The translations under genes were made by a program, and so were the position numbers. Under the pieces are notes generated by a model. That model saw only the letters and a list, made by a program, of their open reading frames with translations. It did not search any database and was not told where the DNA came from. From positions 21,929 to 85,928 of the forward strand of contig NZ_PQHZ01000029.1 in the NCBI RefSeq assembly GCF_003385185.1: a stretch of DNA of 64,000 nucleotides, given 5' to 3'. Source of the stretch: Amycolatopsis palatopharyngis. Lineage in GTDB: Bacteria > Actinomycetota > Actinomycetes > Mycobacteriales > Pseudonocardiaceae. Positions 41,163 to 49,985 of the stretch are shown piece by piece. Numbering within the stretch: position 1 is the first letter of the stretch; every line of letters starts with the position of its first letter.

Positions 41163-42020
41163 ATGCCCGTTCGTGCCCCGTTGAAGCCTGGCGTGCAGAC
41201 GCCGCGCCGTGCCGTTCCCGCCAGCATCGCCCGTCCCGAGTACGTGGACCGGCCCGCGCCCAAGCGGGACACCGGCAACGGTGTCCGGACCCCGGAGATC
41301 ATCGAGGCCATGCGCGTGGCCGGCAGGATCGCCGCGCAGGCGCTCGAGGAGGGCGGCAAGGCCGTCAAGCCGGGCAACACCACCGACGATGTCGACAAGG
41401 TGATTCACGAGTTCCTGCTCGATCACAACGCCTATCCGTCGACGCTGGGCTACCGGAAATTCCCGAAGTCCTGCTGCACCTCGCTCAACGAGGTGATCTG
41501 TCACGGTATCCCCGACTCGACGGTGATCGAGGACGGTGACATCTGCAATATCGACGTCACCGCCTACATCGGCGGGGTGCATGGCGATACGAACGCCACC
41601 TTCCTCGCCGGGGACGTGGACGAGGAGGTTCGGCTGCTCGTCGAGCGCACCCGCGAGGCCACCGCCCGCGCGATCAAGGCGGTGCGTCCCGGCCGTCAGC
41701 TCAACGTCATCGGCAGGGTCATCGAGGCCTACGCGAAGCGGTTCGGCTACGGCGTCGTCCGGGACTTCACCGGCCACGGTGTCGGCCCCGCCTTCCACAC
41801 CGCCCCCACCGTGCTGCACTACGAGGAGCCCTCGGTGACCACCATCATCGAGGAGGGCATGACCTTCACGATCGAACCGATGATCACACTCGGGACGATC
41901 GACTACGACGTCTGGGCCGATGACTGGACCGTCACCACCAAGGACAAGAAGTGGACGGCGCAGTTCGAGCACACCCTCCTGGTGACCGACTCCGGCGCGG
42001 AGATTCTCACCCTGCCGTAG
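41163..42020 (+). CDS. map: Methionine aminopeptidase, type I
   Basis: 285 residues. It removes N-terminal methionine from nascent proteins. The five metal ligands are visible: Asp in NIDVTAYIGG, Asp in GVHGDTNATF, His in FTGHGVGPAFH, Glu in FTIEPMIT and Glu in QFEHTLLVT. An N-terminal extension of about 40 Pro-rich residues (KPGVQTPRRAVPASIARP) is characteristic of the actinobacterial MapB/Map1c class that docks on the ribosome exit. ATG 41163 follows GGTGGAG. Confidence 0.96.
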   Translation: MPVRAPLKPGVQTPRRAVPASIARPEYVDRPAPKRDTGNGVRTPEIIEAMRVAGRIAAQALEEGGKAVKPGNTTDDVDKVIHEFLLDHNAYPSTLGYRKFPKSCCTSLNEVICHGIPDSTVIEDGDICNIDVTAYIGGVHGDTNATFLAGDVDEEVRLLVERTREATARAIKAVRPGRQLNVIGRVIEAYAKRFGYGVVRDFTGHGVGPAFHTAPTVLHYEEPSVTTIIEEGMTFTIEPMITLGTIDYDVWADDWTVTTKDKKWTAQFEHTLLVTDSGAEILTLP

Positions 42021-42030
42021 GTGGATGATC

Positions 42031-42058
42031 CCTACACGGATCGGTCCAGGGTTGTAGG
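42031..42058. promoter_or_regulatory. Possible operator upstream of the SDR gene
   Basis: CCTACA (42031-42036) and TGTAGG (42053-42058) form an inverted pair 16 bases apart in the 86-base gap before the dehydrogenase gene. It could bind the GAF/PucR-type regulator encoded downstream. Only the symmetry supports this. Confidence 0.3.
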
Positions 42059-42106
42059 TCCCACGCACATGGCCGCGACGACGGTTCACTTCTAACGTCG
42101 GCAGCC

Positions 42107-42865
42107 ATGACCAGCAGTTCGCTTCACGGCCGTACCGCCCTCGTCACCGGTGGCGCGAGCGGGATCGGCAGGGCCTGCGTGGCCGCGCTCGCGGCGGAGG
42201 GCGTCCGGGTGCACCTCGCGGACGTGGACGCCGCTACCGCTACCACCACGGCGGCGGAGACCGGCGCCGTCGCGCACGTCGTCGATCTGGCCGACCTGAC
42301 CGACGACGGGCTCGCCGGCCTGCCCGACGACGTCGACATCCTGGTCAACAACGCAGGCGTGCAGCACGTCGCGGCGTTGCACGAGTTCGCCCCCGAGCGG
42401 TTCGCGATGATGCAGCGGCTGATGGTGCACACCCCGTTCCTGCTCATGCGCCACTGTCTGCCCGCGATGTACCGGAAGGGCTGGGGCCGGCTGATCAACA
42501 TCTCCAGCGTGCACGGCGTGCGGGCGAGCCCGTTCAAGGCCGCCTACGTGGCCGCCAAGCACGGCCTGGAGGGGTTGAGCAAGGTCGCCGCTCTCGAAGG
42601 TGCCCCCTACGGCGTGACCAGCAACTGCGTGGACCCGGGATACGTGCGCACAGCGCTGGTCGAGGGCCAGGTCCGCGCACAGGCGCAAAGCCGGGGTATC
42701 TCCACGACCGAGGTCCTCGACGAGGTCTTTCTCGCGCGCACGGCGGTGAAACGCCTGATCGAACCCGCGGAGGTCGCCGCCGTCGTGCAGTGGCTCTGCG
42801 GTGACCACTCGGCACACCTGACCGGCGCCTCGATCCCCCTCGACGGCGGCTGGACCGCAGCCTGA
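42107..42865 (+). CDS. Short-chain dehydrogenase, probable 3-hydroxybutyrate dehydrogenase
   Basis: 252 residues. NAD-binding ALVTGGASGIGRACVAALA, the NNAGVQHV strand, and the Ser-Tyr-Lys triad (NISSVHGV and AAYVAAKHGLEGL) are intact. The sequence around NNAGVQHVAAL and SSVHGVRASPFKAAYVAAK resembles D-3-hydroxybutyrate dehydrogenases, which oxidise 3-hydroxybutyrate to acetoacetate. It is followed 59 bases later by an MHS-type transporter and then a GAF regulator, which together look like an uptake and use cassette. Confidence 0.82.
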   Translation: MTSSSLHGRTALVTGGASGIGRACVAALAAEGVRVHLADVDAATATTTAAETGAVAHVVDLADLTDDGLAGLPDDVDILVNNAGVQHVAALHEFAPERFAMMQRLMVHTPFLLMRHCLPAMYRKGWGRLINISSVHGVRASPFKAAYVAAKHGLEGLSKVAALEGAPYGVTSNCVDPGYVRTALVEGQVRAQAQSRGISTTEVLDEVFLARTAVKRLIEPAEVAAVVQWLCGDHSAHLTGASIPLDGGWTAA

Positions 42866-42924
42866 ATCTCGCATCCGCCCATCCGCCCATCCGCCCCATC
42901 CGCACAACGAAGTGGTGATGAGCC

Positions 42925-44301
42925 ATGTCCGAAATCGAATCCCCGCCACGCCGCTCGATCGTCAAGGTCGTCGGCGCCAGCATGATCGGCACCACCATCG
43001 AGTGGTACGACTACTTCCTGTTCGGCCTGGCCGCGTCGCTGGTGTTCAACAAGCTGTTCTTCCCGGGGTTCGATCCGCTGGTCGGCACCATCCTGGCCCT
43101 CGGCACGTTCGCGATCGGCTTTCTCGCGCGACCGCTCGGCGGGCTCGTCTTCGGCCACTTCGGGGACAAGGTCGGCCGGAAGAAGCTGCTCGTACTGAGC
43201 CTGCTGATGATGGGCGGTGCCACGTTCGCGATGGGGTTGCTGCCCACCTACGGTTCCATCGGGCTGGCCGCCCCGTTGCTGCTGATCCTGCTCCGGCTGC
43301 TGCAGGGGTTCGCCCTCGGCGGCGAGTGGGGCGGCGCGGTGCTCATGGTGTCCGAACACGGTGACGCGCGGCGGCGCGGGTTCTGGGCGTCCTGGCCGCA
43401 GGCCGGCGCCCCTGGCGGCAACCTGCTGGCCACCGGTGTGCTGGCGATCCTCGCCTCGGTGCAGTCGGACGCGGCCTTCGAGGCATGGGGCTGGCGAATC
43501 CCGTTCCTGCTGTCCGGCCTGCTCGTGCTGATCGGTCTGTGGATCCGGCTCTCGGTCGCGGAGTCCCCGGTGTTCCTCGAGGCGGCACGCAAGGCGCGGG
43601 AGCAGGTCGTCCCGGAGAAGCCGCCGATCGTGCGTGTGCTGCGTGATGGTTGGCGGCAGATCCTCATCGCCTCGGGCGCGAGGTTCGCGGAGAACGTGTC
43701 GTACTACGTGATCACCGCGTTCATCCTGGTCTACATCACCACCGAACTGGACCTGCCGAAGGCGGCCGGGCTCAACGCCGTGCTGATCGGTTCGGCGATC
43801 CATTTCGTGAGCATCCCGGCGTGGGGATGGCTCTCCGACATACTCGGTCGCCGGATCGTCTACATCTTCGGGGCGAGCGGGATGCTGGTGTGGTCGTTCG
43901 TGCTCTTCGCCCTGCTGGACACCACGTCGCAGGGTGCGATGGTGCTCGCGGTGTCGGTCGGGCTGGTGCTGCACGGCGCGATGTACGCGCCGCAGGCGGC
44001 CTTCTTCGCGGAACTGTTCGGTACACGGGTGCGCTACACCGGCGCCTCCATCGGTTATCAGCTCGCGTCCATCATCGCGGGCGGGCTCGCCCCGCTGATC
44101 GCGACCGCCCTGCTCGCCGCCACTGGCAGCAGCTTGGCGATCTCGTTCTACGTGGCGGCGACCTGCGTGCTGACCATCGTGGCCGTGTACCTGGCCAAGG
44201 AGACGCGTGGAAGCTCACTTGGCGAGGAGCACGACACCGAAGCGGAGGCCGCCGATTCCGCTGCCGAGCGGGCCGCGGACCGTGCTTCGGTGACAACATG
44301 A
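42925..44301 (+). CDS. MFS transporter, metabolite:H+ symporter type
   Basis: 458 residues, 12 membrane helices. Signatures of the MHS family are GTTIEWYDYFLFG at helix 1, GHFGDKVGRKK between helices 2 and 3, and LLRLLQGFALGGEWGGAVLM at helix 4. Members carry citrate, proline, shikimate or alpha-ketoacids; linkage to the hydroxybutyrate-type dehydrogenase suggests a short hydroxy- or ketoacid. The C-terminal tail is acidic (GEEHDTEAEAADSAAERAAD). ATG 42925 is used. Confidence 0.87.
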   Translation: MSEIESPPRRSIVKVVGASMIGTTIEWYDYFLFGLAASLVFNKLFFPGFDPLVGTILALGTFAIGFLARPLGGLVFGHFGDKVGRKKLLVLSLLMMGGATFAMGLLPTYGSIGLAAPLLLILLRLLQGFALGGEWGGAVLMVSEHGDARRRGFWASWPQAGAPGGNLLATGVLAILASVQSDAAFEAWGWRIPFLLSGLLVLIGLWIRLSVAESPVFLEAARKAREQVVPEKPPIVRVLRDGWRQILIASGARFAENVSYYVITAFILVYITTELDLPKAAGLNAVLIGSAIHFVSIPAWGWLSDILGRRIVYIFGASGMLVWSFVLFALLDTTSQGAMVLAVSVGLVLHGAMYAPQAAFFAELFGTRVRYTGASIGYQLASIIAGGLAPLIATALLAATGSSLAISFYVAATCVLTIVAVYLAKETRGSSLGEEHDTEAEAADSAAERAADRASVTT

Positions 44302-44383
44302 GTGGACTGGCACCGTGAGCGAGTCGGGCACGGCACTGAGCGATGTGCGGCCCGCCGGCGAGTGAGGCAAGGGGCATGAGCGG

Positions 44384-46234
44384 ATGACCGACCCGGGCCA
44401 CCGGCTACTGGACCTGCTGGCCGCGGGCGCGAGCGCCGAGGAGCTGGCGCGCGTGCCCGCGGCCGACGGTCTCGTGCGGCTCGCGATGCGGATCCGCCGG
44501 ACCCTCGACGCGCACAGCAGGCGGGAGGCGGAACTGGCGGCGTTGTTCGACACCGCGAGCGACCTGGCCCGGCTCCGGGATCTGGACGCCGTCCTCCGCT
44601 CGATCGTGCGCAGGGCGCGCATGTTGCTGCGGGTGGACGTGTCCTACCTCAGCCTCAACGACGCGGCGGACGGCGGCACGTACATGCGGGTCACGGATGG
44701 TTCCGCATCGGCGCTTTTCCAGCAGCTGCGCCTGGGTATGGGGGAGGGGCTGGGCGGGCTGGTCGCGCAGACCGCCCGGCCGTACGCCACCGCGGACTAC
44801 CCGTCCGACGACCGCTTCGACCACACAGGACCGATCGACCGGGCGGTGGGCGACGAGGGGCTGGTCGCGATCCTCGGGGTCCCGCTGGCGCTGGGGGAGA
44901 CCGTGATCGGCGTGCTCTACGCCTCCGACCGTCGTCCCCGCACGTTCTCCCCGGACGAGGTGGCGCTGCTTTCGTCGTTCGCCGACCACGCGGCGATCGC
45001 CATCGACAACGCCAGATTGCTGCAGGAGAGCGACGCGGCGCTGGAGGAGGTGGCCACGGCCAACCGCACGATAAGTGCGCACCACGAGGCGATCGCGCGC
45101 GCTCAGGAGGCGCACGACAGGCTGACAGCGCTGGTGCTCGGCGGCGGTGACGTGCCGGAGGTGGCGGCGGCAGTGGCCGAGGTGCTCGGCGGCGGGATCG
45201 TCGTGCACGACGCGGATGGCACCGAGCTCGGCCGCTCCGGTCCTGGCAGGGCCGACCGGTCCGAGCGGGCGGTTGCCGCGTCGCGTGCGTCGGGGCGGGC
45301 GGTCACGGATGGCGCGGGCTGGCTGTGTGCGGTGCTGGCCGGCCCCGAGCTGCTCGGCAGCATCAGCCTCACCGGCCGAATCGATCTCGACGACGCCGAC
45401 CGCAGGCTGTTCGAGAGGGCGAGTGTCGTGACCGCGCTGCTGCTGTTGCTGCGCCGTTCGGCGGCTGAGGCCGAGGACCGGGTTCGCGGTGAGCTGGTGA
45501 CCGATCTGCTGACGGTGCCAGCGCGTGATCCGGTGTCTCTGCTGGACAGAGGGCGCAGGCTCGGGGTGGATCTCGGGAAGGCGCACGTGGTGCTGGCACT
45601 TCGGGCGGAGGACGTTGCCAGGGTCAGGCTGGCGTCGGTGGCGGCCCGCTCCGCCACGCTCGCGGGTGTCCATGCCGAAGGAGTCGTCGCACTCGTCGAG
45701 GCGGACGGGCACGCGGATCCGGCCGTGCGACCTGGCGATGTGGCCTCGACGATGGCCGCACGTCTCGGCACCCTGCTCGGGATCCCGGTGAGCGCCGGTG
45801 CGGCGGGACCGGTGTCCGGGCCAGCCGCGATCGCCGCCGCCCACCGCGAGGCGCGGGACTGCCTGCGGGCACTGGTCGCGCTCGGCCGCAGCGGGCAGGG
45901 CGCGGCCGCCGAGGACCTGGGCTTCGTCGGCGTGCTGCTCGGCGACCGCGCCGACGTCGGCGGGTTCGTCCGGTCGGCCTTGGGGCCGGTACTCGACTAC
46001 GACCAGCGCAGGGGCACTCGGCTCGAGCACACACTGCGCGTGTACTTCGCGAACGCGGGCAACCTGACCAGGGCGAAGGATGAACTGCACGTCCACGTCA
46101 ACACGGTGGCCCAGCGGCTGGAACGGATTTCGGCGCTGCTGGGCCCGGGCTGGCAGGAGCCGGACCAGGCGCTCGAACTGCAACTGGCCCTGCGCCTTCA
46201 CCAACTGGCCAGTGCCGCCCCACCCCCGAATTGA
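44384..46234 (+). CDS. GAF-domain regulator with PucR-type helix-turn-helix
   Basis: 616 residues. A GAF sensor domain spans about residues 60-210 (GLVAILGVPLALGETVIGVLY, FADHAAIAIDNARLLQ), followed by a short coiled coil, a second sensor-like region, a GGDEF-related CdaR region (about 360-530) and a C-terminal PucR HTH (FANAGNLTRAKDELHVHVNT). Such proteins activate adjacent catabolic genes. It follows the dehydrogenase and transporter on the same strand, 82 bases after the transporter, and is the likely regulator of that pair. Confidence 0.82.
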   Translation: MTDPGHRLLDLLAAGASAEELARVPAADGLVRLAMRIRRTLDAHSRREAELAALFDTASDLARLRDLDAVLRSIVRRARMLLRVDVSYLSLNDAADGGTYMRVTDGSASALFQQLRLGMGEGLGGLVAQTARPYATADYPSDDRFDHTGPIDRAVGDEGLVAILGVPLALGETVIGVLYASDRRPRTFSPDEVALLSSFADHAAIAIDNARLLQESDAALEEVATANRTISAHHEAIARAQEAHDRLTALVLGGGDVPEVAAAVAEVLGGGIVVHDADGTELGRSGPGRADRSERAVAASRASGRAVTDGAGWLCAVLAGPELLGSISLTGRIDLDDADRRLFERASVVTALLLLLRRSAAEAEDRVRGELVTDLLTVPARDPVSLLDRGRRLGVDLGKAHVVLALRAEDVARVRLASVAARSATLAGVHAEGVVALVEADGHADPAVRPGDVASTMAARLGTLLGIPVSAGAAGPVSGPAAIAAAHREARDCLRALVALGRSGQGAAAEDLGFVGVLLGDRADVGGFVRSALGPVLDYDQRRGTRLEHTLRVYFANAGNLTRAKDELHVHVNTVAQRLERISALLGPGWQEPDQALELQLALRLHQLASAAPPPN

Positions 46235-46255
46235 CCCGCACCTCGCCACGTCCCC

Positions 46256-46396
46256 AGGTTGGAGCGTCTGCAAGTACGCCCAAGCAAGATCGACATCGCC
46301 TTTTTCTACCGCCAAGCTGATTGGCGTGTGGCTGACTTGGTAGCGGTTACAGCACTACTTGATCTTGCATGGTGGTACTTGCAGACGCCCCAAGCT
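46256..46396. mobile_element. 141-bp inverted-repeat element between convergent genes
   Basis: The ends (46256-46277 and 46375-46396) are reverse complements at 20 of 22 positions, containing the identical GCGTCTGCAAGTAC. Just inside, GCAAGATC (46284-46291) and GATCTTGC (46361-46368) add another matched pair. The interior is clearly richer in A+T than the surroundings (for example GCCTTTTTCTACC, CAGCACTACTTG). It fills the gap between the GAF regulator and the convergent FCD regulator. It may be a MITE remnant or a large bidirectional terminator; no transposase or target duplication is seen. Confidence 0.5.
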
Positions 46397-46413
46397 GTGG
46401 AGGTGAGGGCGCA

Positions 46414-47175
46414 TCAGGACTGGCGGAGGGGATGGGAGGTGACGTCGAGGTCGGCCAGGAGTTCGTCGAGGAAGCCTGCTGCCTCGGCGGCCGCTCTCGC
46501 CGGGTCCCTGTCGATGATCGCGTGCAGCAGGCCACGGTGCCCGATCTCGTTGCCGCTGTCCGCGTTTCCTTGAGCACCTCGCCTTGCCTCACCTGCATCG
46601 GCGTCGCGTGCGCCCGGCGATTCGTTCGCCAATCGCGCGGTGCTGGCCACACTCTGCTCGACGACCTCAGTCAGGCCCCGGTAAAGCTCGCTGAGCAGGG
46701 AGTTGTGCCCGCACTGCACCACCGTCGCGTGGAACTCCGCGTCGATCCGCACGAAGTCGCCGAGGTCGCCTTCGGTCAACGCTCTGTCCCGCTCGTCGAG
46801 CAGCGCGCCGAGCGTGGCCAGTTCCTCGTCCGTGCGGGAGGTGGCCGCCAGCCGAGCACCCTCGACCTCCAGCGTGCGGCGGACCTGCAGTACCTCGCGC
46901 AGTTCCGAGCCGCACAGCCGCCGGATCGCCCCGGACACCTCGCTCGTGGCGAGCACGTATGTCCCGTCGCCCTGCCGCACCTCGAGCAGGCCGCTGTGCG
47001 CGAGCGCGCGGACGGCTTCGCGAACTGTGTTCCGTCCCACACTCAGCGCCGCGGCCAGCTCCGCCTCAGTGGGTATCCGGTGACCGATGCGCCACTCCCC
47101 GTCGGCGACGAGTTCACGCAGCTGGCTGATCACCTGCTCGACGAGTCCGGTGCGGCGGGTTGTGGCCAGAGGCAC
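46414..47175 (-). CDS. FadR-subfamily GntR regulator (FCD domain)
   Basis: 253 residues. The N-terminal winged helix has VADGEWRIGHRIPTEAELA and LSVGRNTVREAVRALAHSG; the C-terminal FCD domain has EVLQVRRTLEVEGARLAA and the metal-binding-type FVRIDAEFHATVVQCGHN. An acidic low-complexity loop (ESPGARDADAGEARRGAQG) interrupts the FCD domain. GTG 47175 is preferred for its AAGGG site; TTG 47208 is an in-frame alternative. It is divergent from the CynX-type transporter and probably represses it. Confidence 0.85.
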   Translation of the reverse strand: MPLATTRRTGLVEQVISQLRELVADGEWRIGHRIPTEAELAAALSVGRNTVREAVRALAHSGLLEVRQGDGTYVLATSEVSGAIRRLCGSELREVLQVRRTLEVEGARLAATSRTDEELATLGALLDERDRALTEGDLGDFVRIDAEFHATVVQCGHNSLLSELYRGLTEVVEQSVASTARLANESPGARDADAGEARRGAQGNADSGNEIGHRGLLHAIIDRDPARAAAEAAGFLDELLADLDVTSHPLRQS

Positions 47176-47219
47176 AGGCGTATCCCTTCGGTCCGATGAC
47201 GTGGACAAGGATAGTGCGG

Positions 47220-47257
47220 AACATCATTCATCCAGTCATCCTATGTTTTGTCATACT
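47220..47257. promoter_or_regulatory. Operator and -10 region between FCD regulator and MFS gene
   Basis: AACAT (47220-47224) and ATGTT (47243-47247) are inverted around an 18-base core that on the minus strand reads GGATGA-CT-GGATGA. CATACT at 47252-47257 lies exactly six bases before GTG 47264, so the transporter message is probably leaderless. Binding of the FCD regulator is inferred from position. Confidence 0.45.
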
Positions 47258-47263
47258 GGCCGG

Positions 47264-48511
47264 GTGCCTGTCGACTCCAGCCCCTCGCGCCAGCAAGATC
47301 TCTCTGCCCCCGGTTCGGTGGAGGCGCTGATCGACAGCAGGCAGACGCGGGTGGTCGGCGGGCTGCTACTGGCGGTGGCAGTGGTGCTCGTCGCACTCAA
47401 CCTGCGCCCCGCGATCACCAGCGTCGGTCCGCTGCTCGGCGAGGCCAGGGCCAGTCTCGGCGCGTCGGCCACCTGGGCGGGCGTGCTGACCACGTTGCCG
47501 GGGCTGAGCTTCGCCGCGGCCGGACTCGCAGCGCCATGGCTCGCCAGGCGGGTCGGAATGGCCGCCGCGATCGGTATCGCCCTCACAGTGCTCGCGTGTG
47601 GACTCGTCCTGCGCGTACTGGACGGTCCCCTGGTCGTGCTCGGCGGCACCCTGGTGGCAACGGCGGGCATCGCGTTCGCCAACGTACTCATCCCCGTGGT
47701 CGTCAAGTCCTCGTTCCCCGCCCGGATCGGGCTGATGACCGGGGTCTACACCGCTTCGCTGCAGGCGGGCGGGGCGCTCGGCTCCGCGGCCACACCGCCG
47801 CTGGACAGCGCCCTCGGCGGCTGGCGACCTGCCCTCGCGGGCTGGGCCGTGCTGGCGCTGGTCGCGTTGGTGGTCTGGGCGGTCGCGACCAGGGGCGGTG
47901 CGATGCGTTCCGCGGGCGCTCCCCGCGCAGGCGACGGTCCCCGCCGCTCCCTGTTGCGCAGCCCGCTGGCTTGGACGGTCACGCTGTTCTTCGGCCTGCA
48001 GGCGTTCCTCGCCTACGTCGTGATGGGTTGGTTGCCCGAGGTGCTGATGGACGCCGGGGTGAGCAAGGGCAACGCGGGTCTCCTGCTCGGTGTGCTCTCC
48101 CTGATCGCGGTACCGATCAGCCTGACGGTCCCAGCCCTCGCCGCAAGGCAGGGCAGTCAGAGCGGCTGGATCGTCGGACTCGGCGTGTTCGGCCTCTCCG
48201 GGTTGTTCGGCCTGCTGCTCGCGCCCGGGGCCGCGCCGCTGCTGTGGACACTGCTGCTCGGCCTCGGGATGAGCGTGTTCTCCCTCGCGCTGACCACGAT
48301 CGCGCTACGGGCCAGGACCAGCGCCGAGACGGCCCAGCTGTCCGGCATGGCACAGGGCTTCGGTTACCTGCTGGCCGCGCTGGGTCCGTTCATGTTCGGT
48401 CTGCTGCACGACCTCACCGGTGGCTGGACACTGCCCTTCGTGATGCTGATCGTGGCGCTCACCATCCAACTGGTGGCGGGCTGGATCGCCGGGCGGCCGC
48501 GCTACGTCTGA
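47264..48511 (+). CDS. MFS transporter, CynX/NimT family
   Basis: 415 residues, 12 membrane helices. The motif ALNLRPAITSVGPLLGEAR at the first helix and WAGVLTTLPGLSFA are hallmarks of the CynX/NimT group (cyanate and nitroimidazole transporters of E. coli). The actual substrate is unknown; related actinobacterial copies are also exporters. GTG 47264 is six bases after a -10-like CATACT, so the transcript is probably leaderless; no ribosome site is seen. It is divergent from the FCD-type regulator and convergent with mtr. Confidence 0.87.
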   Translation: MPVDSSPSRQQDLSAPGSVEALIDSRQTRVVGGLLLAVAVVLVALNLRPAITSVGPLLGEARASLGASATWAGVLTTLPGLSFAAAGLAAPWLARRVGMAAAIGIALTVLACGLVLRVLDGPLVVLGGTLVATAGIAFANVLIPVVVKSSFPARIGLMTGVYTASLQAGGALGSAATPPLDSALGGWRPALAGWAVLALVALVVWAVATRGGAMRSAGAPRAGDGPRRSLLRSPLAWTVTLFFGLQAFLAYVVMGWLPEVLMDAGVSKGNAGLLLGVLSLIAVPISLTVPALAARQGSQSGWIVGLGVFGLSGLFGLLLAPGAAPLLWTLLLGLGMSVFSLALTTIALRARTSAETAQLSGMAQGFGYLLAALGPFMFGLLHDLTGGWTLPFVMLIVALTIQLVAGWIAGRPRYV

Positions 48512-48583
48512 GGCCGCACGGCCGCCCGGTCCGATCTCGCGATCCGGCGATCACAGCCGCCCGTTGAGTACGGCCGCCGCCGC

Positions 48584-49981
48584 TCAGTCGTCCAGCGGCA
48601 GGTTCAGCAGCGCGTTCTCGACCAACTCCGGCATCGCAGGGTGAATCCAGTACTGGCCATGAGCCATCGTGCGGGCGTCGAGCCCGAAGCTCATCGCCTG
48701 GATCAACGGCTGGATCACCGTCGGCGCCTGCGGTCCGATGATGTGCGCACCGAGTAGCTGCCCGGTCGCCGGGTCGGCGAGCAGCTTCGCGAACCCGGTG
48801 GTGTCCTCGAGGGCCCAGCCGTAGGCGATCCCCGCGTACTCCTGAGTGGCGGTGACATAGCGCAGGCCCCGCTCCTTGGCCTCCCGCTCGGTGAGGCCCA
48901 CCGACGCGATCTGCGGAGAGCCGAACACCGCGTGCGGTACGAATCGGTGGTCCGCCGCGATCGGCTCGTCCGGGTGCAACAGGTTGTGCTGCACCACCCG
49001 TGACTCGTGATTGGCGACGTGCTTGAGTTCGTACTGGGAACTGATGTCTCCCAGTGCGTATACACCGTCTACATCGGTCTGCTGGTGTTCGTCCACGACA
49101 ACGTGTCCGCCGTCGGTCGTGGAGATGCCGCCTGCCGTGACGTCGAGCAGATCCGAGTTCGGCCTACGCCCGGTGGCCACCAGCAACAGGCCCGCCTCGA
49201 CCGTTTCCTCGCCGTCGGGACCGTGCAGGTCGAGGGCGACTCCGTGCTGGGTGTTCCGGGCGCGCAGCGTGTTGCGGTGCAGGCGCACGTCGAAGCGGTC
49301 GAGGGCGATCTCGGTGAATCGAGTGCTGATGTCGGCGTCCTCGGCGCGCAGCAGGGCGCCCGAGCGTGCGATCACGGTGACCTGCACGCCCAACGCGTCC
49401 AGGATGTGCGCGAACTCCGCCGCGATGAACCCACTGCCGAGGACGATGGCCCGCTCCGGCAGTTCGTCCACGCGCATCACGGTGTCCGAGGTGTGGTATT
49501 CCACATCGGACAGACCTGGAACGTCAGGAAGGACGGGGCGTCCACCTGCCGCGAGGACGAATCGGTCCGCGGTGATCGTCTCGGCCGGGCTGCCGTCGCT
49601 GAAGGCGACCCGCATCTCCTTCGGCGCGGTGAAGCGGCCTTCACCCTCGTACACGGTGACCGCGGAGTTGTCCACATGCGACGTCCGGTACTCCCGTCCG
49701 CCCGCGGCGATGGGATCGATCCGGTCGAAGATCCGGTCGCGTATGTCTCGCCAGCGCACCCCGCGCAGTTCGGCGTCCACTCCCAGCCTGGCCGCGGCCG
49801 CAGGAACGGCCGCCAGGTCGGCGGTGTGGACGAACATCTTGGTCGGGATGCAACCGACGTTGAGACAGGTGCCGCCGAACACGCCCTTCTCCACGATCGC
49901 CGTCTTCCAGTCGGCGAACCGGTGATCGAGGATGGAGTTCCCCGATCCGGTTCCGACGATCACCAGGTCGTAGTGCGTCAC
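48584..49981 (-). CDS. mtr: Mycothione reductase
   Basis: 465 residues, flavoprotein disulfide reductase that keeps mycothiol reduced with NADPH. The redox pair is Cys39 and Cys44 in GGTCLNVGCIPTK. FAD motif YDLVIVGTGSGN, NADPH motif AIVLGSGFIAAEFAHIL and the C-terminal HP-type YWIHPAMPELVENALL (catalytic His-Glu) are present. GTXSGN in place of GxGxxG and the length fit Mtr rather than lipoamide dehydrogenase or mercuric reductase. GTG 49981 starts four bases after the cobQ stop with AAGGG inside cobQ. Confidence 0.94.
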   Translation of the reverse strand: MTHYDLVIVGTGSGNSILDHRFADWKTAIVEKGVFGGTCLNVGCIPTKMFVHTADLAAVPAAAARLGVDAELRGVRWRDIRDRIFDRIDPIAAGGREYRTSHVDNSAVTVYEGEGRFTAPKEMRVAFSDGSPAETITADRFVLAAGGRPVLPDVPGLSDVEYHTSDTVMRVDELPERAIVLGSGFIAAEFAHILDALGVQVTVIARSGALLRAEDADISTRFTEIALDRFDVRLHRNTLRARNTQHGVALDLHGPDGEETVEAGLLLVATGRRPNSDLLDVTAGGISTTDGGHVVVDEHQQTDVDGVYALGDISSQYELKHVANHESRVVQHNLLHPDEPIAADHRFVPHAVFGSPQIASVGLTEREAKERGLRYVTATQEYAGIAYGWALEDTTGFAKLLADPATGQLLGAHIIGPQAPTVIQPLIQAMSFGLDARTMAHGQYWIHPAMPELVENALLNLPLDD

Positions 49982-49985
49982 CGTG

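Noticed and set aside
44405..46315. Minus-strand open frame of 636 codons
   Set aside because: Shadow of the GAF/PucR-type regulator on the plus strand.
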